DNA from: Gammaproteobacteria bacterium
GTDB taxonomy: Bacteria > Gemmatimonadota > Gemmatimonadetes > Longimicrobiales > Gaopeijiaceae
Assembly: GCA_028821195.1 (NCBI GenBank)
Contig: JAPPHB010000032.1
Span: forward strand, 1-64,000
Length of the DNA: 64,000 bases
Reading direction: 5' to 3'
The position numbers and the translations under genes were made by a program. The notes beneath the pieces were generated by a model. The model had not been told where the DNA came from. It made no database searches and saw only the letters and a list, made by a program, of their open reading frames with translations. Shown here one piece after another: positions 15,019 through 23,603 of this stretch; within the stretch, counting starts at the first letter, position 1; every line of letters starts with the position of its first letter.

Positions 15019-15990
15019 TCAGCTTGTCGATGCGGAGCCGCCGCGAAAGGTCACGGGCGGAAACGGGTTTTCGTTGACGCTGAGCTGAAAGACGTCGGGG
15101 CGGGCATAGTGGCCCACCACGTCGAAGTCGAACTTCCCGCGCGTGACCGCGTCGGGATCGAGGCGGGCGAAGAGAATCCCCTCCTGGTCCCACAGCGGCC
15201 CTGCCAGGCACGCCCCCGACGGGGAATAGATCGCGCTGCCCCCAGCGCACAGGCGTTCCGGCCAGCCCTCGAGCTCGCCGGCGATCTCCAGGTCGGCCGG
15301 GTACTGGGCGCGGGTGGCGTACTGGTTGCAGCCGAGGACGAAGCACCTTCCCTCGAGGGCGATGTGCCGGAGCGTGGCCTGCCAGCGCTCGCGCCCGTCG
15401 GCGGTCGGGGCGAGGTAGATCTCAACGCCCTTCGCGTACATCGCGGTGCGGGCCAGCGGCATGTAGTTCTCCCAGCAGATGAGGCCGCCGACCCGGCCGA
15501 AGGGCGTGTCCACAACCGTGAGCGTGCTGCCGTCGCCCTCGCCCCAGATGAAGCGTTCGGCCGCCGTGGGCTTGAGCTTTCGATGCTTGCCCAGGAGCGC
15601 GCCGTCGGGACCGAAGTAGAGAAGCGTGCAGAAGAGCGTGCCTCCGCTGTAGTCGGTATCCCGCTCCACGACCCCGACGGCCAGGTAGACCCCATGGGCC
15701 GCGGCGGCTTCGCCGATGCGGCCGGTGGCCGGCCCGGGGGCTTCGACCGCCCCCTTCAGGTATCGGTCCCATGTCCTGCGGCCTGCCGGCGAGCGGCCGC
15801 CCACCGACGTGCCGAACGCCAGGCCCCAGGGATACCCGCCGACATAGGCCTCCGGGAAGAGAACCAGCTGGGCCCCCTGCGCGGCGGCTTCGGCGGTGAG
15901 CGCGTGCACCTTCCCGATCGCCGCCTCCAGGTCGAAGGGGACCCCGGCCCCCTGTACCACCGCGACCCCGATGCCCTCGTTGTCGTTCAT
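15019..15990 (-). CDS. nitrilase (aliphatic/aryl nitrilase branch)
   Basis: Nitrilases hydrolyse nitriles to acids and ammonia. The 323-residue product has the Glu-Lys-Cys triad: E47 in FPEAYVGGYPWG, K138 in GKHRKLKPT and C172 in LICWENYMP. The YVGGYPWG and CWENYMP forms are those of true nitrilases rather than amidases or beta-ureidopropionases. An H-rich RH(I)ALEGRCFVL segment is present. The substrate cannot be deduced; indole-3-acetonitrile or small aliphatic nitriles are possible. It is followed closely by rocD, an unusual pairing that may link nitrogen release to glutamate semialdehyde metabolism only by co-regulation (inference). Confidence 0.92.
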   Translation of the reverse strand: MNDNEGIGVAVVQGAGVPFDLEAAIGKVHALTAEAAAQGAQLVLFPEAYVGGYPWGLAFGTSVGGRSPAGRRTWDRYLKGAVEAPGPATGRIGEAAAAHGVYLAVGVVERDTDYSGGTLFCTLLYFGPDGALLGKHRKLKPTAAERFIWGEGDGSTLTVVDTPFGRVGGLICWENYMPLARTAMYAKGVEIYLAPTADGRERWQATLRHIALEGRCFVLGCNQYATRAQYPADLEIAGELEGWPERLCAGGSAIYSPSGACLAGPLWDQEGILFARLDPDAVTRGKFDFDVVGHYARPDVFQLSVNENPFPPVTFRGGSASTS

Positions 15991-16130
15991 CCAGGTTCTG
16001 GTCCAGTGCTTTGGTTCAGGAACTCCGGAGACGTCTTCCGCGCAATCACGCTTCGCGCCCGTGGATGCCGTCTCCCTGCGTGGAATAATGCATCAAGCAT
16101 ATGCTTCGCGCGACAGGGCTCTGCGTCGCA

Positions 16131-17063
16131 TCAGCCTCCGCGATACGCGATCTCCGCAACCACCTCGCCTACGACCTCCAGCGTTGCCGGGCTCACGTTG
16201 GCGGCAACGTCGTTCGGCGTGTGCCAGAGCGAGTTCCCCGGTCCGTACTCGAAGTCGATGATGTTCACGGTGGGAATGCCGGCCTCGTTCAGCGGCACGT
16301 GGTCGTCCAGGATGGGAGGACGCACCGTCATCGGGAAGAGCCGGCCGTATCCCAGGTCGCGCGCAATCCCCCATACGCGCTGCACCACGCGGGGGGCGTA
16401 GCGGGAGGAGAAACCTTCCACGGGGAATCCGGGATCGCGGTCCCCGACCATGTCGAGCAGGACCGCATAGCGCGGCTGGCCGCCCAGGGGCTGCTCGGCG
16501 TAACGCTCGGAGCCGATGAACATGTCCGCCGTGGTCGGTCCGTAGTCCTCGCCGTCCACCATGAGCAGATCGATGCCCACCGGCGGCGGCTGGACGGAGA
16601 AGAGCTCGCCCAACGCCATGAGCACGGCCACGCCGGAGGCGCCGTCGTTGGCGCCCGGGACGGGGGTGTCGCGGTCCTCCGGATTGGTGCTCTGGTCGGA
16701 GATGGGTCGGGTGTCCCAATGGGCCAGGAACAGGAGCCGGTCAGGATCGGCGGCGTTGAAGCGGGCCAGGACGTTGGCCAGCGGCAGGGTATCTCCGGTG
16801 GTGATGACGTGACGGAAGCGGTCGACGATCACCGTGTCGGCGTGCGCTGCCAGCCGCTCGACCATCCAGTCCAACTGTGCCGTGTGGCCGGGCGTGCCCG
16901 GCACCCGGGGCCCGAACGCGAGCTGGGCCTCGATCAGCTCGAAGGCGCGCGCGCCCGGGAAGGCCGGGCGTTCGACTCGCTCGGCAGGCTCGCTACCCGG
17001 CTCCCCTCCGCACGCCAGCGTAGCCGCGAGCAGAAACGCCGAGTACCTGGCCACGCGCGTCAC
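16131..17063 (-). CDS. M28-family lipoprotein, glutaminyl cyclase-like
   Basis: The 310-residue product begins at a GTG (MTRVARYSAFLLAATLACGG), giving a lipobox at C18. The mature part is a zinc-dependent M28 fold. It has HWDTRP for the first histidine/aspartate, GANDGASGVAVLMALGE with the bridging Asp, DGEDYGP with the Glu pair, LDMVGD and LWHTPNDV with the last His. The DDHVPLNEAGIPTVNIIDF segment closely follows bacterial and animal glutaminyl-peptide cyclotransferases, so it may form N-terminal pyroglutamate rather than act as an aminopeptidase. It stands 21 bases after nrdJ on the same strand. Location is probably the periplasm. Confidence 0.88.
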   Translation of the reverse strand: MTRVARYSAFLLAATLACGGEPGSEPAERVERPAFPGARAFELIEAQLAFGPRVPGTPGHTAQLDWMVERLAAHADTVIVDRFRHVITTGDTLPLANVLARFNAADPDRLLFLAHWDTRPISDQSTNPEDRDTPVPGANDGASGVAVLMALGELFSVQPPPVGIDLLMVDGEDYGPTTADMFIGSERYAEQPLGGQPRYAVLLDMVGDRDPGFPVEGFSSRYAPRVVQRVWGIARDLGYGRLFPMTVRPPILDDHVPLNEAGIPTVNIIDFEYGPGNSLWHTPNDVAANVSPATLEVVGEVVAEIAYRGG

Positions 17064-17084
17064 GCCCGAACCGCGGCCGCTGGC

Positions 17085-19625
17085 TCAACTGCACTCGCTG
17101 AAGCCGCACACATGGCACTTCACGCACCCCTCCTCGAAGGAGAGCTGGCCGGTGCCGCACTCCGGACAGCTGCCCAGATAGCCCGACCCCGCGGAACCGC
17201 TTCCCGATGACGCACGACTCGGAGCGGCCGAACCCGCGGCCGAGGTCACGGGGGCGGTGAGGATTAGTTCCTCCTGGATGCCATCCTTTTCCTGGAGGTA
17301 GTATTCGATCGCCTGGCCGATGGCGTCGGGGGCGGAAAGGACCTTGCGCAGCCCGAACCCGACCGCGCGATCGCAGGAGATGCCGCGAAGCTGATCGCGG
17401 ACCGCGGTGATGGGGATTCCCGACCGCAGCGCAAGAGAGATCAGCCGCCCGATCGCCTCGGCATCGGCCATGGCGGCGCCGCCGGCTTTGCCCAGTGTGC
17501 AGAAGACCTCGAAGGGTCGGCCCGTCTCGTCTTCATTGATGGTGACGTAGAGATCGCCGAGCGGGCAGTCCATCTTCACGGTGCGTCCCTTCAGCAGCGC
17601 GGGACGCTTGCGCTTGTGGCGGCCCGCGCCGGCGAGGCGGTCGCGGTCGCTTTCGCGCTGCCGGTACTTTTCGATCTCGCCGCGCAGCCGGTGACACTCT
17701 TCGCGCGCATCCGCGAGCTTCTGCTCGATCTCGCCGGCCGATGGCGCTGGCTCGTCGGTTGTTTCCGGCTTTTTCTCGGTCTTGCCGGTCGAGAGCACCT
17801 GCATGGGGCGGGATCCGTCGCGGTACACGGTCACGCCCTTGCACCCCAGCGAGAAGGCCAGCTCGTAGATCTCGCGGACATCCTCCGGCGTCGCCTCGTG
17901 GGGGAAGTTGGTGGTCTTGGAAATGGCGGCGTCGGTGTACTTCTGGAAGGCGGCCTGCATGCGCACGTGCCACTCCGGGGTGATGTCGTGCGCGGTCACG
18001 AACACCCGCTGCACCTCCGCGGGCACCTCGTCGTGGTGAATGTGGCCGCTCTCCGCCACCCGCTCCATGAGTTCCTTCGAATACCAGCCGCCCTCCTTTG
18101 CGACGCGCACGAAGTCCTCGTTGACGTCCGGCATCAGCACGCCGGCCTGGTTGCGCATGAACGCCACCGCGAACAGGGGCTCGATGCCCCCCGAGCAGCC
18201 AGCGAAGATCGAGATGGTGCCCGTCGGCGCGACCGTGTCGAGGTTGCAGTTGCGCAGCGGACGCATCGGGCGAATGCGGCTCCCGTCGGGACGGCGGGCG
18301 CAGCTCTCCTCCGGACCCCAGATGGACTGCGCCCAGGCCGGGAACACGCCCCGCCTTTCCGCCAGCTTCGCGGACGCGACCTTGGCTTCCTCGTCGATGA
18401 AGTTCATGACGGTCTCGGCGAGCGCCACGGCGTCGTCGGAGTTGTACGGAATTCCCAGCCGCACCAGCATGTCCGCCCAGCCCATCACACCAAGCCCGAT
18501 GCGCCGGATGTTCTCGGCCAGTTCGGTGATCTGGGGCAGCGGATAGCGGTTGGCGTCGATCACGTTGTCCAGGAAATGCACCGACAGGTGGACGACCCGG
18601 CGGAGCCCGTCCCAGTCGATGGCATGCCGCGGATCCATGCCCCATGAGAACCCTTTGCGCACGAAGGGGCCGAGGTTGAGGCTCCCCAGGTTGCACACGT
18701 CGTACGGCAGGAGCGGCTGCTCTCCGCACGGATTGGTGGCCTCGTACTCGCCCAGCTTCGGCACCGGGTTGAACTCGTTGGCCCGGTCGATGAAGAAGAC
18801 GCCCGGCTCGCCGGTCTTCCACGCGCCCTGCACGATCATGTCGAAGATCTCGGTCGAGTTCTCGCGGCCCACGACATCGCCGGTCCGCGGGCTGACGAGA
18901 TCGTAGTCCTCGCCCTTCACCACCGCCTGCATGAAGGCGTCGGTGATGGCGACCGAAATGTTGAAGTTGGTGATCTGGGAGGTGTCGTCCTTGCAGGTGA
19001 TGAAGGAGCGGATGTCGGGATGGTCGACCCGCAGGATGCCCATGTTGGCGCCCCGGCGCGTGCCCCCCTGCTTCACGACCTCGGTGGAGGAGTCGTAGAG
19101 GCGCATGAAGGACACCGGGCCCGAAGCCACCCCCATGGTCGAGCGCACCGTGTCGCCCTCGGTGCGAAGCCGGGAGAAGGAAAACCCCGTGCCCCCCCCG
19201 GACTGGTGGACCAGCGCCATGCTCTTGAGCGTGTCGTAGATGCCGCACTCACCGTTGGAGAGGGCATCGTCGACAGGAAGCACGAAGCACGCGGAGAGCT
19301 GTCCGAGCGGCCGCCCCGCGTTCATAAGCGTGGGGGAGTTGGGCTCGAACGTGCCCGTCGCCATGAGGTCGTAGAACTGGCGCGCGACCTCGTCGATCGC
19401 CGCATCCGTCGCGCCATGGCAGCGGTCTTCCTCGGCGATCACGCGCGCGACCCGCCAGAACATGGTCTCGGGCTCCTCGACGGGCTCGCCCTTCTCGTTC
19501 TTCTTCAGATAGCGGAGCCCGAGAACGATGCGCGCGTTGTCGGAAAGCGTCGCGCGCGGGAGGTCTGCTGGCGGCACGTCGTGCGCCGGCGGAGCGTCTG
19601 GAGATGCGGGTCGTTGGGCGGACAT
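17085..19625 (-). CDS. nrdJ: class II (adenosylcobalamin-dependent) ribonucleotide reductase
   Basis: This enzyme reduces ribonucleotides to deoxyribonucleotides without need for oxygen. The 846-residue product shows SPTLMNAG, the SACFVLPVDD segment, ALVHQSGGGTGFSFSRLR, the catalytic NPCGEQPLLPYDVCNLGS with the radical-chemistry cysteine, and PTGTISIFAGCSGGIEP. A charged coiled-coil insert lies near residue 650. The C-terminus ends in a zinc-ribbon/thiol tail (CPECGTGQ...CVKCHVCGFSEC) typical of NrdJ. The ATG at 19625 lies downstream of an AT-rich leader, and an in-frame extension to 19757 adds only unlikely sequence. No NrdB-type subunit is present in the window. Confidence 0.96.
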   Translation of the reverse strand: MSAQRPASPDAPPAHDVPPADLPRATLSDNARIVLGLRYLKKNEKGEPVEEPETMFWRVARVIAEEDRCHGATDAAIDEVARQFYDLMATGTFEPNSPTLMNAGRPLGQLSACFVLPVDDALSNGECGIYDTLKSMALVHQSGGGTGFSFSRLRTEGDTVRSTMGVASGPVSFMRLYDSSTEVVKQGGTRRGANMGILRVDHPDIRSFITCKDDTSQITNFNISVAITDAFMQAVVKGEDYDLVSPRTGDVVGRENSTEIFDMIVQGAWKTGEPGVFFIDRANEFNPVPKLGEYEATNPCGEQPLLPYDVCNLGSLNLGPFVRKGFSWGMDPRHAIDWDGLRRVVHLSVHFLDNVIDANRYPLPQITELAENIRRIGLGVMGWADMLVRLGIPYNSDDAVALAETVMNFIDEEAKVASAKLAERRGVFPAWAQSIWGPEESCARRPDGSRIRPMRPLRNCNLDTVAPTGTISIFAGCSGGIEPLFAVAFMRNQAGVLMPDVNEDFVRVAKEGGWYSKELMERVAESGHIHHDEVPAEVQRVFVTAHDITPEWHVRMQAAFQKYTDAAISKTTNFPHEATPEDVREIYELAFSLGCKGVTVYRDGSRPMQVLSTGKTEKKPETTDEPAPSAGEIEQKLADAREECHRLRGEIEKYRQRESDRDRLAGAGRHKRKRPALLKGRTVKMDCPLGDLYVTINEDETGRPFEVFCTLGKAGGAAMADAEAIGRLISLALRSGIPITAVRDQLRGISCDRAVGFGLRKVLSAPDAIGQAIEYYLQEKDGIQEELILTAPVTSAAGSAAPSRASSGSGSAGSGYLGSCPECGTGQLSFEEGCVKCHVCGFSECS

Positions 19626-19751
19626 GCTGTTTTCCGTTTTTCTGTTTTGCCGAGAGATTGTGGAAAAACAAGTGGAAACAGCCCCCACCTCCGTGCAAAA
19701 CAAACGGAAAGCACGCCAGCCAAGGTGTGGGCTTGTTGAAACTGCTCGACA

Positions 19752-19764
19752 CCACATCTTGTGG
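19752..19764. promoter_or_regulatory. small inverted repeat upstream of nrdJ
   Basis: CCACA-TCT-TGTGG is a perfect dyad in the 216-base gap (19626-19841) ahead of nrdJ. The gap is AT-rich compared with the genes around it, including a TTTTCCGTTTTTCTGTTTT stretch, so it probably holds the nrdJ promoter. The dyad has an odd spacer and does not match the 16-base NrdR box well. A regulator site is only possible. Confidence 0.3.
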
Positions 19765-19841
19765 GTCGATTTCTCCGAGGCACCGTATGTCGCGGTGCGA
19801 CCTACACCATAGGCACCCCGGTCGCGCGCCGCAAGTCTCTT

Positions 19842-22800
19842 CTAGAATGCCGATCCCAGACGGAGATAGAGCCGCCCCGCGCGCAGGCGGAACCCTGTCC
19901 CGGGCGGATCGTTTTCACCCCTGAGAGGAAACGCCACACCGGCCCGCACGTCGGTGGAGAGCGTCCAGAAGGGCAGCGTGTTCACCGTAACCTCCAGGCC
20001 GACGGAGGCGAGGGCGGCGCGCTTCGGGCTCGCGGAGGGATCCCGGTCGCCTTCCGGGCCCCAGGCGTTGCCCGCGTCGGCAAACAGGCTTGCGCCGGCC
20101 CGGTCGAAGTACAGGGGCCAGGCCCCGAGGCCCCGGCGAATGATGGAGAGCGGAAGCCGGTATTCGGCCGATGCCGACCAGGCGATGCGCCCGCGCCGGG
20201 AAGCGGCGGAATAGCCTCGCACGGGAAACAGGAGCGGCGAGCCCCCGAAGAGACCGAAGCCGGTGAGCCGCTCGCGCGTGCCCGCGGCGTTGCCCACCTC
20301 GAAGTGAAAGCCGTCGGCGCCCGGTCCGCGCGCGATCCCGCCGCTCGCCCGCAGGGCGAACACCTGTTGGGCGAAGCCGACGTTGCCGAGCGCACGGTAG
20401 AGCGACAGGCGGCCGGTGACCTCCTCGAACCCTCTGTCGGCCGCGCGGTCGCCGGCGAGTTCCTCGGGGAGATCGAGCACGCCCGAGACCCGGCCCCGAA
20501 CGGCTCCCGAGACGCCGTCTGCAAGGGTCATGGACATGGCGTGCGAGCGGGCGGTGTTGAAGCCGAGCGTTGCGGATACCTCCCCGACGCGCCGCGTGGG
20601 ACGGTTGAGCCGGAAGAGGGTGGAGGGTTCCAGCGTCGCGTCCAGGAGTTCGGAGGACACCCAGTTGTGGCTGGCCTCCAGGGTCAGCCCGATGCGGTTG
20701 CGAAAGCGGGCCCGCTGAAGGTCCACGCTCACCTGCACGCGTCGTTCCCGGTCCACCACGTAGAGAGTGTCCACGTCCCCGCTCTGGCGCTCTCCCAGGG
20801 TGAGACCCGCGGGATCGTAGAGCTGGCCCACCGAGAAGGTCACCACCGGGTTCCCCAGCCCTCGGGCAGTGTAGCCGAAACGGCCCTCCCCGCGACGCTT
20901 CTCGGGAATCAGACGGCCCCAGGCCCGGAAGGCGTGCCGGTCGACCAGGTCCCGGCCGGAGGTCGAGAATCCGAAGCCCGGGCCGATGACATCCCGCTCC
21001 CGGATCCTTCGAGGCGCGGAGTAGAGCGGCTGCCAGTAGGTCGGGAGGAGTGAGCGGAAGGCCCGGTACGGCCTGCTTTCGGCCTCGACCGCGGCGTGGA
21101 AACGGTCCGGGGAACGATCCGCGCCCAGCAGGAAACGGGGGTCGTCCGCGAAGGGCTCGAACCAATCGCCCGGAGCGTAGGGGACGCGCTCGATGTCCCA
21201 GCCGTCGTGGTGGTAGGCGGAGTAGTAGATCCATTCGCCCGCCGGATCGATGGCCGGATGGGCGGCCCCGGTGAGCATGTTGGTGACCTGGCGCACCGGC
21301 CCGGCGCGTCCGTCCCCGTCGATGGAGGTCGCGAAGAGATTGGGGATGCCGGTGCGGTCGGAAGACCACAGCAGGGTGCGCCCGTCGGGCGACCAGGCGG
21401 GACTGGCATCCACGGCGCGGTCGTCGGTCACTCTTGCGATCAGCGCGCCGGCGGCATCGAGGATCACGACATCGAAGCGGCCGCCGGTACGCCACTGCGA
21501 TACGGCGATCCGGGACCCGTCCGGCGACCAGCGCGGAAAGCCCCAGTGGACGGCGGGGACCGCCTCGGTCAACGCCGTGATGTCCCCGGTGGCCAGGTCC
21601 ACCAGAACCAGCCGGTTGGTGCCCTCTCCCTCCTGCACCGCCACGACGTGTTCGCCGCCCGGATGCGCGTCCGGAAAGGCGAGCCGGCCGCCGCGGGTGA
21701 CGCGGGTGACGCGGCCGTCCGCATCGGCCCGGTAGAGATCGTTGTAGAGGCGGTAGCGGTCCGCCAGCTCGAACTGGGCGAAGACCATGCCGCCGTCGGG
21801 CGTCCACGAGAAGCTGGACAGGCCGTTGGTTCGGGTGAACCGGCGCTCCGCGCCACCATCCAGGTCGAGCAGGCGCAGATGCGCATCCGAGCGACCGTCC
21901 GAGAGCGCGAAGGCGAGGCGCCGGCCGTCAGGGGACACCTGCGGGTACAGCGCCTGACGCGCCCCGCGGGTGAGCGCTTCGCCGGTGGTGAGCCGCTGCA
22001 GTGCGGCGAGGGAGCCGGCGAGGCCGCTGTACCTGAACGAGAGCGACGCGCGCCACTCGTCCCACGCCTGAGAGAACGAGATGCCGAAGGCCGAACGCGC
22101 CGCGGCGTCGATTCGATACGGCACCAGCTGGCCCGCCACCTCCTCCACGAGCTGCCGCATGCCCGTAGTGTCGGTGCGTTCCATCAGGTAGTGGAAGAAC
22201 TCGGAGCCGTAGACGTAGGGGCGAAGCCCGGCCGGCCACACGGGGCTTCTGCCGGAGACCACGGACAGAGGCTCGAGGTCCTCCTCGAGAACGCCGGTGC
22301 GCAGCACCATGTCCTGCCAGGTGCCGTGGACACGACCGGCGTCCGTCAGGGTCGACTCGTAGTAGGTGGCGATCCCCTCGGTCAGCCAAGTGGGCGTGGC
22401 GCGTCCGGGAAAGAAGGGCCAGGTGGCGGGGTAGCGGCCCAGGACGGCGCGCAGGATGCCGCCCAGGCCACCGGCGGGATCCAGGTGAAAGATGTGCACC
22501 AGCTCGTGCGTGACCACCAGCTCGATCCACTCGTCGAAATAGTTGAGGGACCCCGCGTCCGCGGGCGGCCGGGCAAAGAGCGTGATGCGGTTGCCGGGGA
22601 CCACGTTGGCGAACCCGTTGGAGTAGTCGGCGTGGTCGGTGAGCACGATGTCGATGGCGCCCGGCGGTGGCGCGCTGAAGGATGAAGCCAGTTGCCCGTA
22701 GGCCCGCTCCGCCCGGTCGGCGAGGCGCGTCGCCAGCGGATGGAGGGCTTCGGGAAAGGTGATCCGGAAATGCTCGGTGTCGAGCGTGCGCCAGTCCTCG

Positions 22801-22937
22801 TCGGGAGGCACCTGGCCGTAGGCGGGGACGGAGGCGACGAGCGCTCCGGCCAGCAGCAGCAACAACGCGAGGAACCTTGTCGGGGCACTGCCGCGGGCGC
22901 CACTCTTGTCCGGGATCCGGCAGACGAGGGTTGTCAT
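19842..22937 (-). CDS. secreted gluzincin-like peptidase with beta-propeller and C-terminal outer-membrane barrel
   Basis: The 1031-residue product has a signal peptide (FLALLLLLAGALVASVPAYGQ). Next comes a peptidase MA-like domain with HELVH at 144-148 and a downstream TWLTEGIATYYE supplying the third zinc ligand. A TolB/PD40-type propeller of about 350 residues follows, with repeated YPQVSPDGRRLAF, FPRWSPDGSRIAV and SPAWSPDGRTLLW blades. The last 400 residues look like an Omp85/BamA-type barrel, ending in LRLGSAF with a terminal Phe. It is probably outer-membrane, with the peptidase in the periplasm or outside. The ATG at 22937 directly precedes the signal peptide and is six bases from a divergent start. 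Confidence 0.85.
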   Translation of the reverse strand: MTTLVCRIPDKSGARGSAPTRFLALLLLLAGALVASVPAYGQVPPDEDWRTLDTEHFRITFPEALHPLATRLADRAERAYGQLASSFSAPPPGAIDIVLTDHADYSNGFANVVPGNRITLFARPPADAGSLNYFDEWIELVVTHELVHIFHLDPAGGLGGILRAVLGRYPATWPFFPGRATPTWLTEGIATYYESTLTDAGRVHGTWQDMVLRTGVLEEDLEPLSVVSGRSPVWPAGLRPYVYGSEFFHYLMERTDTTGMRQLVEEVAGQLVPYRIDAAARSAFGISFSQAWDEWRASLSFRYSGLAGSLAALQRLTTGEALTRGARQALYPQVSPDGRRLAFALSDGRSDAHLRLLDLDGGAERRFTRTNGLSSFSWTPDGGMVFAQFELADRYRLYNDLYRADADGRVTRVTRGGRLAFPDAHPGGEHVVAVQEGEGTNRLVLVDLATGDITALTEAVPAVHWGFPRWSPDGSRIAVSQWRTGGRFDVVILDAAGALIARVTDDRAVDASPAWSPDGRTLLWSSDRTGIPNLFATSIDGDGRAGPVRQVTNMLTGAAHPAIDPAGEWIYYSAYHHDGWDIERVPYAPGDWFEPFADDPRFLLGADRSPDRFHAAVEAESRPYRAFRSLLPTYWQPLYSAPRRIRERDVIGPGFGFSTSGRDLVDRHAFRAWGRLIPEKRRGEGRFGYTARGLGNPVVTFSVGQLYDPAGLTLGERQSGDVDTLYVVDRERRVQVSVDLQRARFRNRIGLTLEASHNWVSSELLDATLEPSTLFRLNRPTRRVGEVSATLGFNTARSHAMSMTLADGVSGAVRGRVSGVLDLPEELAGDRAADRGFEEVTGRLSLYRALGNVGFAQQVFALRASGGIARGPGADGFHFEVGNAAGTRERLTGFGLFGGSPLLFPVRGYSAASRRGRIAWSASAEYRLPLSIIRRGLGAWPLYFDRAGASLFADAGNAWGPEGDRDPSASPKRAALASVGLEVTVNTLPFWTLSTDVRAGVAFPLRGENDPPGTGFRLRAGRLYLRLGSAF

Positions 22938-22943
22938 CGCATC

Positions 22944-23585
22944 ATGAAAGCCAAGGCAAGTATCTGGTACCGGCTGGGCTACGCCTGGGAGACCGCGCGC
23001 CGCGGTCCGGGGGCCCGGAACGACGGCGCGTCCGGCCGCGAACGTCCGCTCTTCCGGTCCGGAAACGGGAGCACGCCCTCCGCCACAGACAAGATCGCTC
23101 CTTCCCTCCTCGGGAGAAACCTGCTCGACGAGGCCGGCGGGCTGGCCCGGCGGGTGGTGGCGGGGCGGGCGGGTCGCTCGCCGGCGTCTGGGGATCTTCC
23201 GCGGGCGGCGCTCGCCGGCGCGGGAGCGGCGCTCGCCATCCGCTCGCTCGCAAGGCTGCTCGCACGCGATACGCCATCCGGGGATGATCCCGGGCTTGGC
23301 CTCGAGTTGGTGCAAGGCGCGGCCGAGGGACTGGCCCTGGCAGTCCTGAGCCGCCATCTGCCAGGGGGCCCCGTGCTGCAGATCGGGCTGTGCGGCGCGG
23401 CGCGGCATGCCGCGGCATCCCGGGGAGGGCTCCCGCGCGTCATCCGCCCCATCGCGCCCGGGACGATCCGCGCGCTTTCCGCCCTGGCACCCGGGAGACG
23501 TCGAAACGGCAGCGTGCTCAAGCACGCTGCGTTCGCGGCTGCGTTCTTTCTGCTCTACCGGCGGAGAACTGTCGGATCAGCCTAG
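22944..23585 (+). CDS. protein of unknown function, probably real
   Basis: I do not recognise the family. The 213-residue product starts MKAKASIWYRLGYAWETARR and ends with a hydrophobic helix AAFAAAFFLLYRRR. The middle is Ala/Leu-rich and helical (ALAGAGAALAIRSLARLL, GAAEGLALAVLSRHL), suggesting membrane association. Third-position GC is high throughout, as in neighbouring genes, which supports coding. No Shine-Dalgarno is evident. The start is only six bases from the divergent gluzincin gene start, so each promoter would need to lie inside the other gene or the start is further in. The convergent partner is anmK, with a palindromic element between. Confidence 0.55.
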   Translation: MKAKASIWYRLGYAWETARRGPGARNDGASGRERPLFRSGNGSTPSATDKIAPSLLGRNLLDEAGGLARRVVAGRAGRSPASGDLPRAALAGAGAALAIRSLARLLARDTPSGDDPGLGLELVQGAAEGLALAVLSRHLPGGPVLQIGLCGAARHAAASRGGLPRVIRPIAPGTIRALSALAPGRRRNGSVLKHAAFAAAFFLLYRRRTVGSA

Positions 23586-23603
23586 CTGTTGACGTTGCAG
23601 GCG

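Noticed and set aside
19752-19764. NrdR box ahead of nrdJ
   Set aside because: The dyad has odd spacing (13 bases in total) while NrdR boxes are 16-base palindromes occurring in pairs; it is recorded only as a weak inverted repeat.
19626-19841. Cobalamin riboswitch upstream of nrdJ
   Set aside because: No B12-box-like GCCACTG core or paired stems could be identified; only a small dyad is present.
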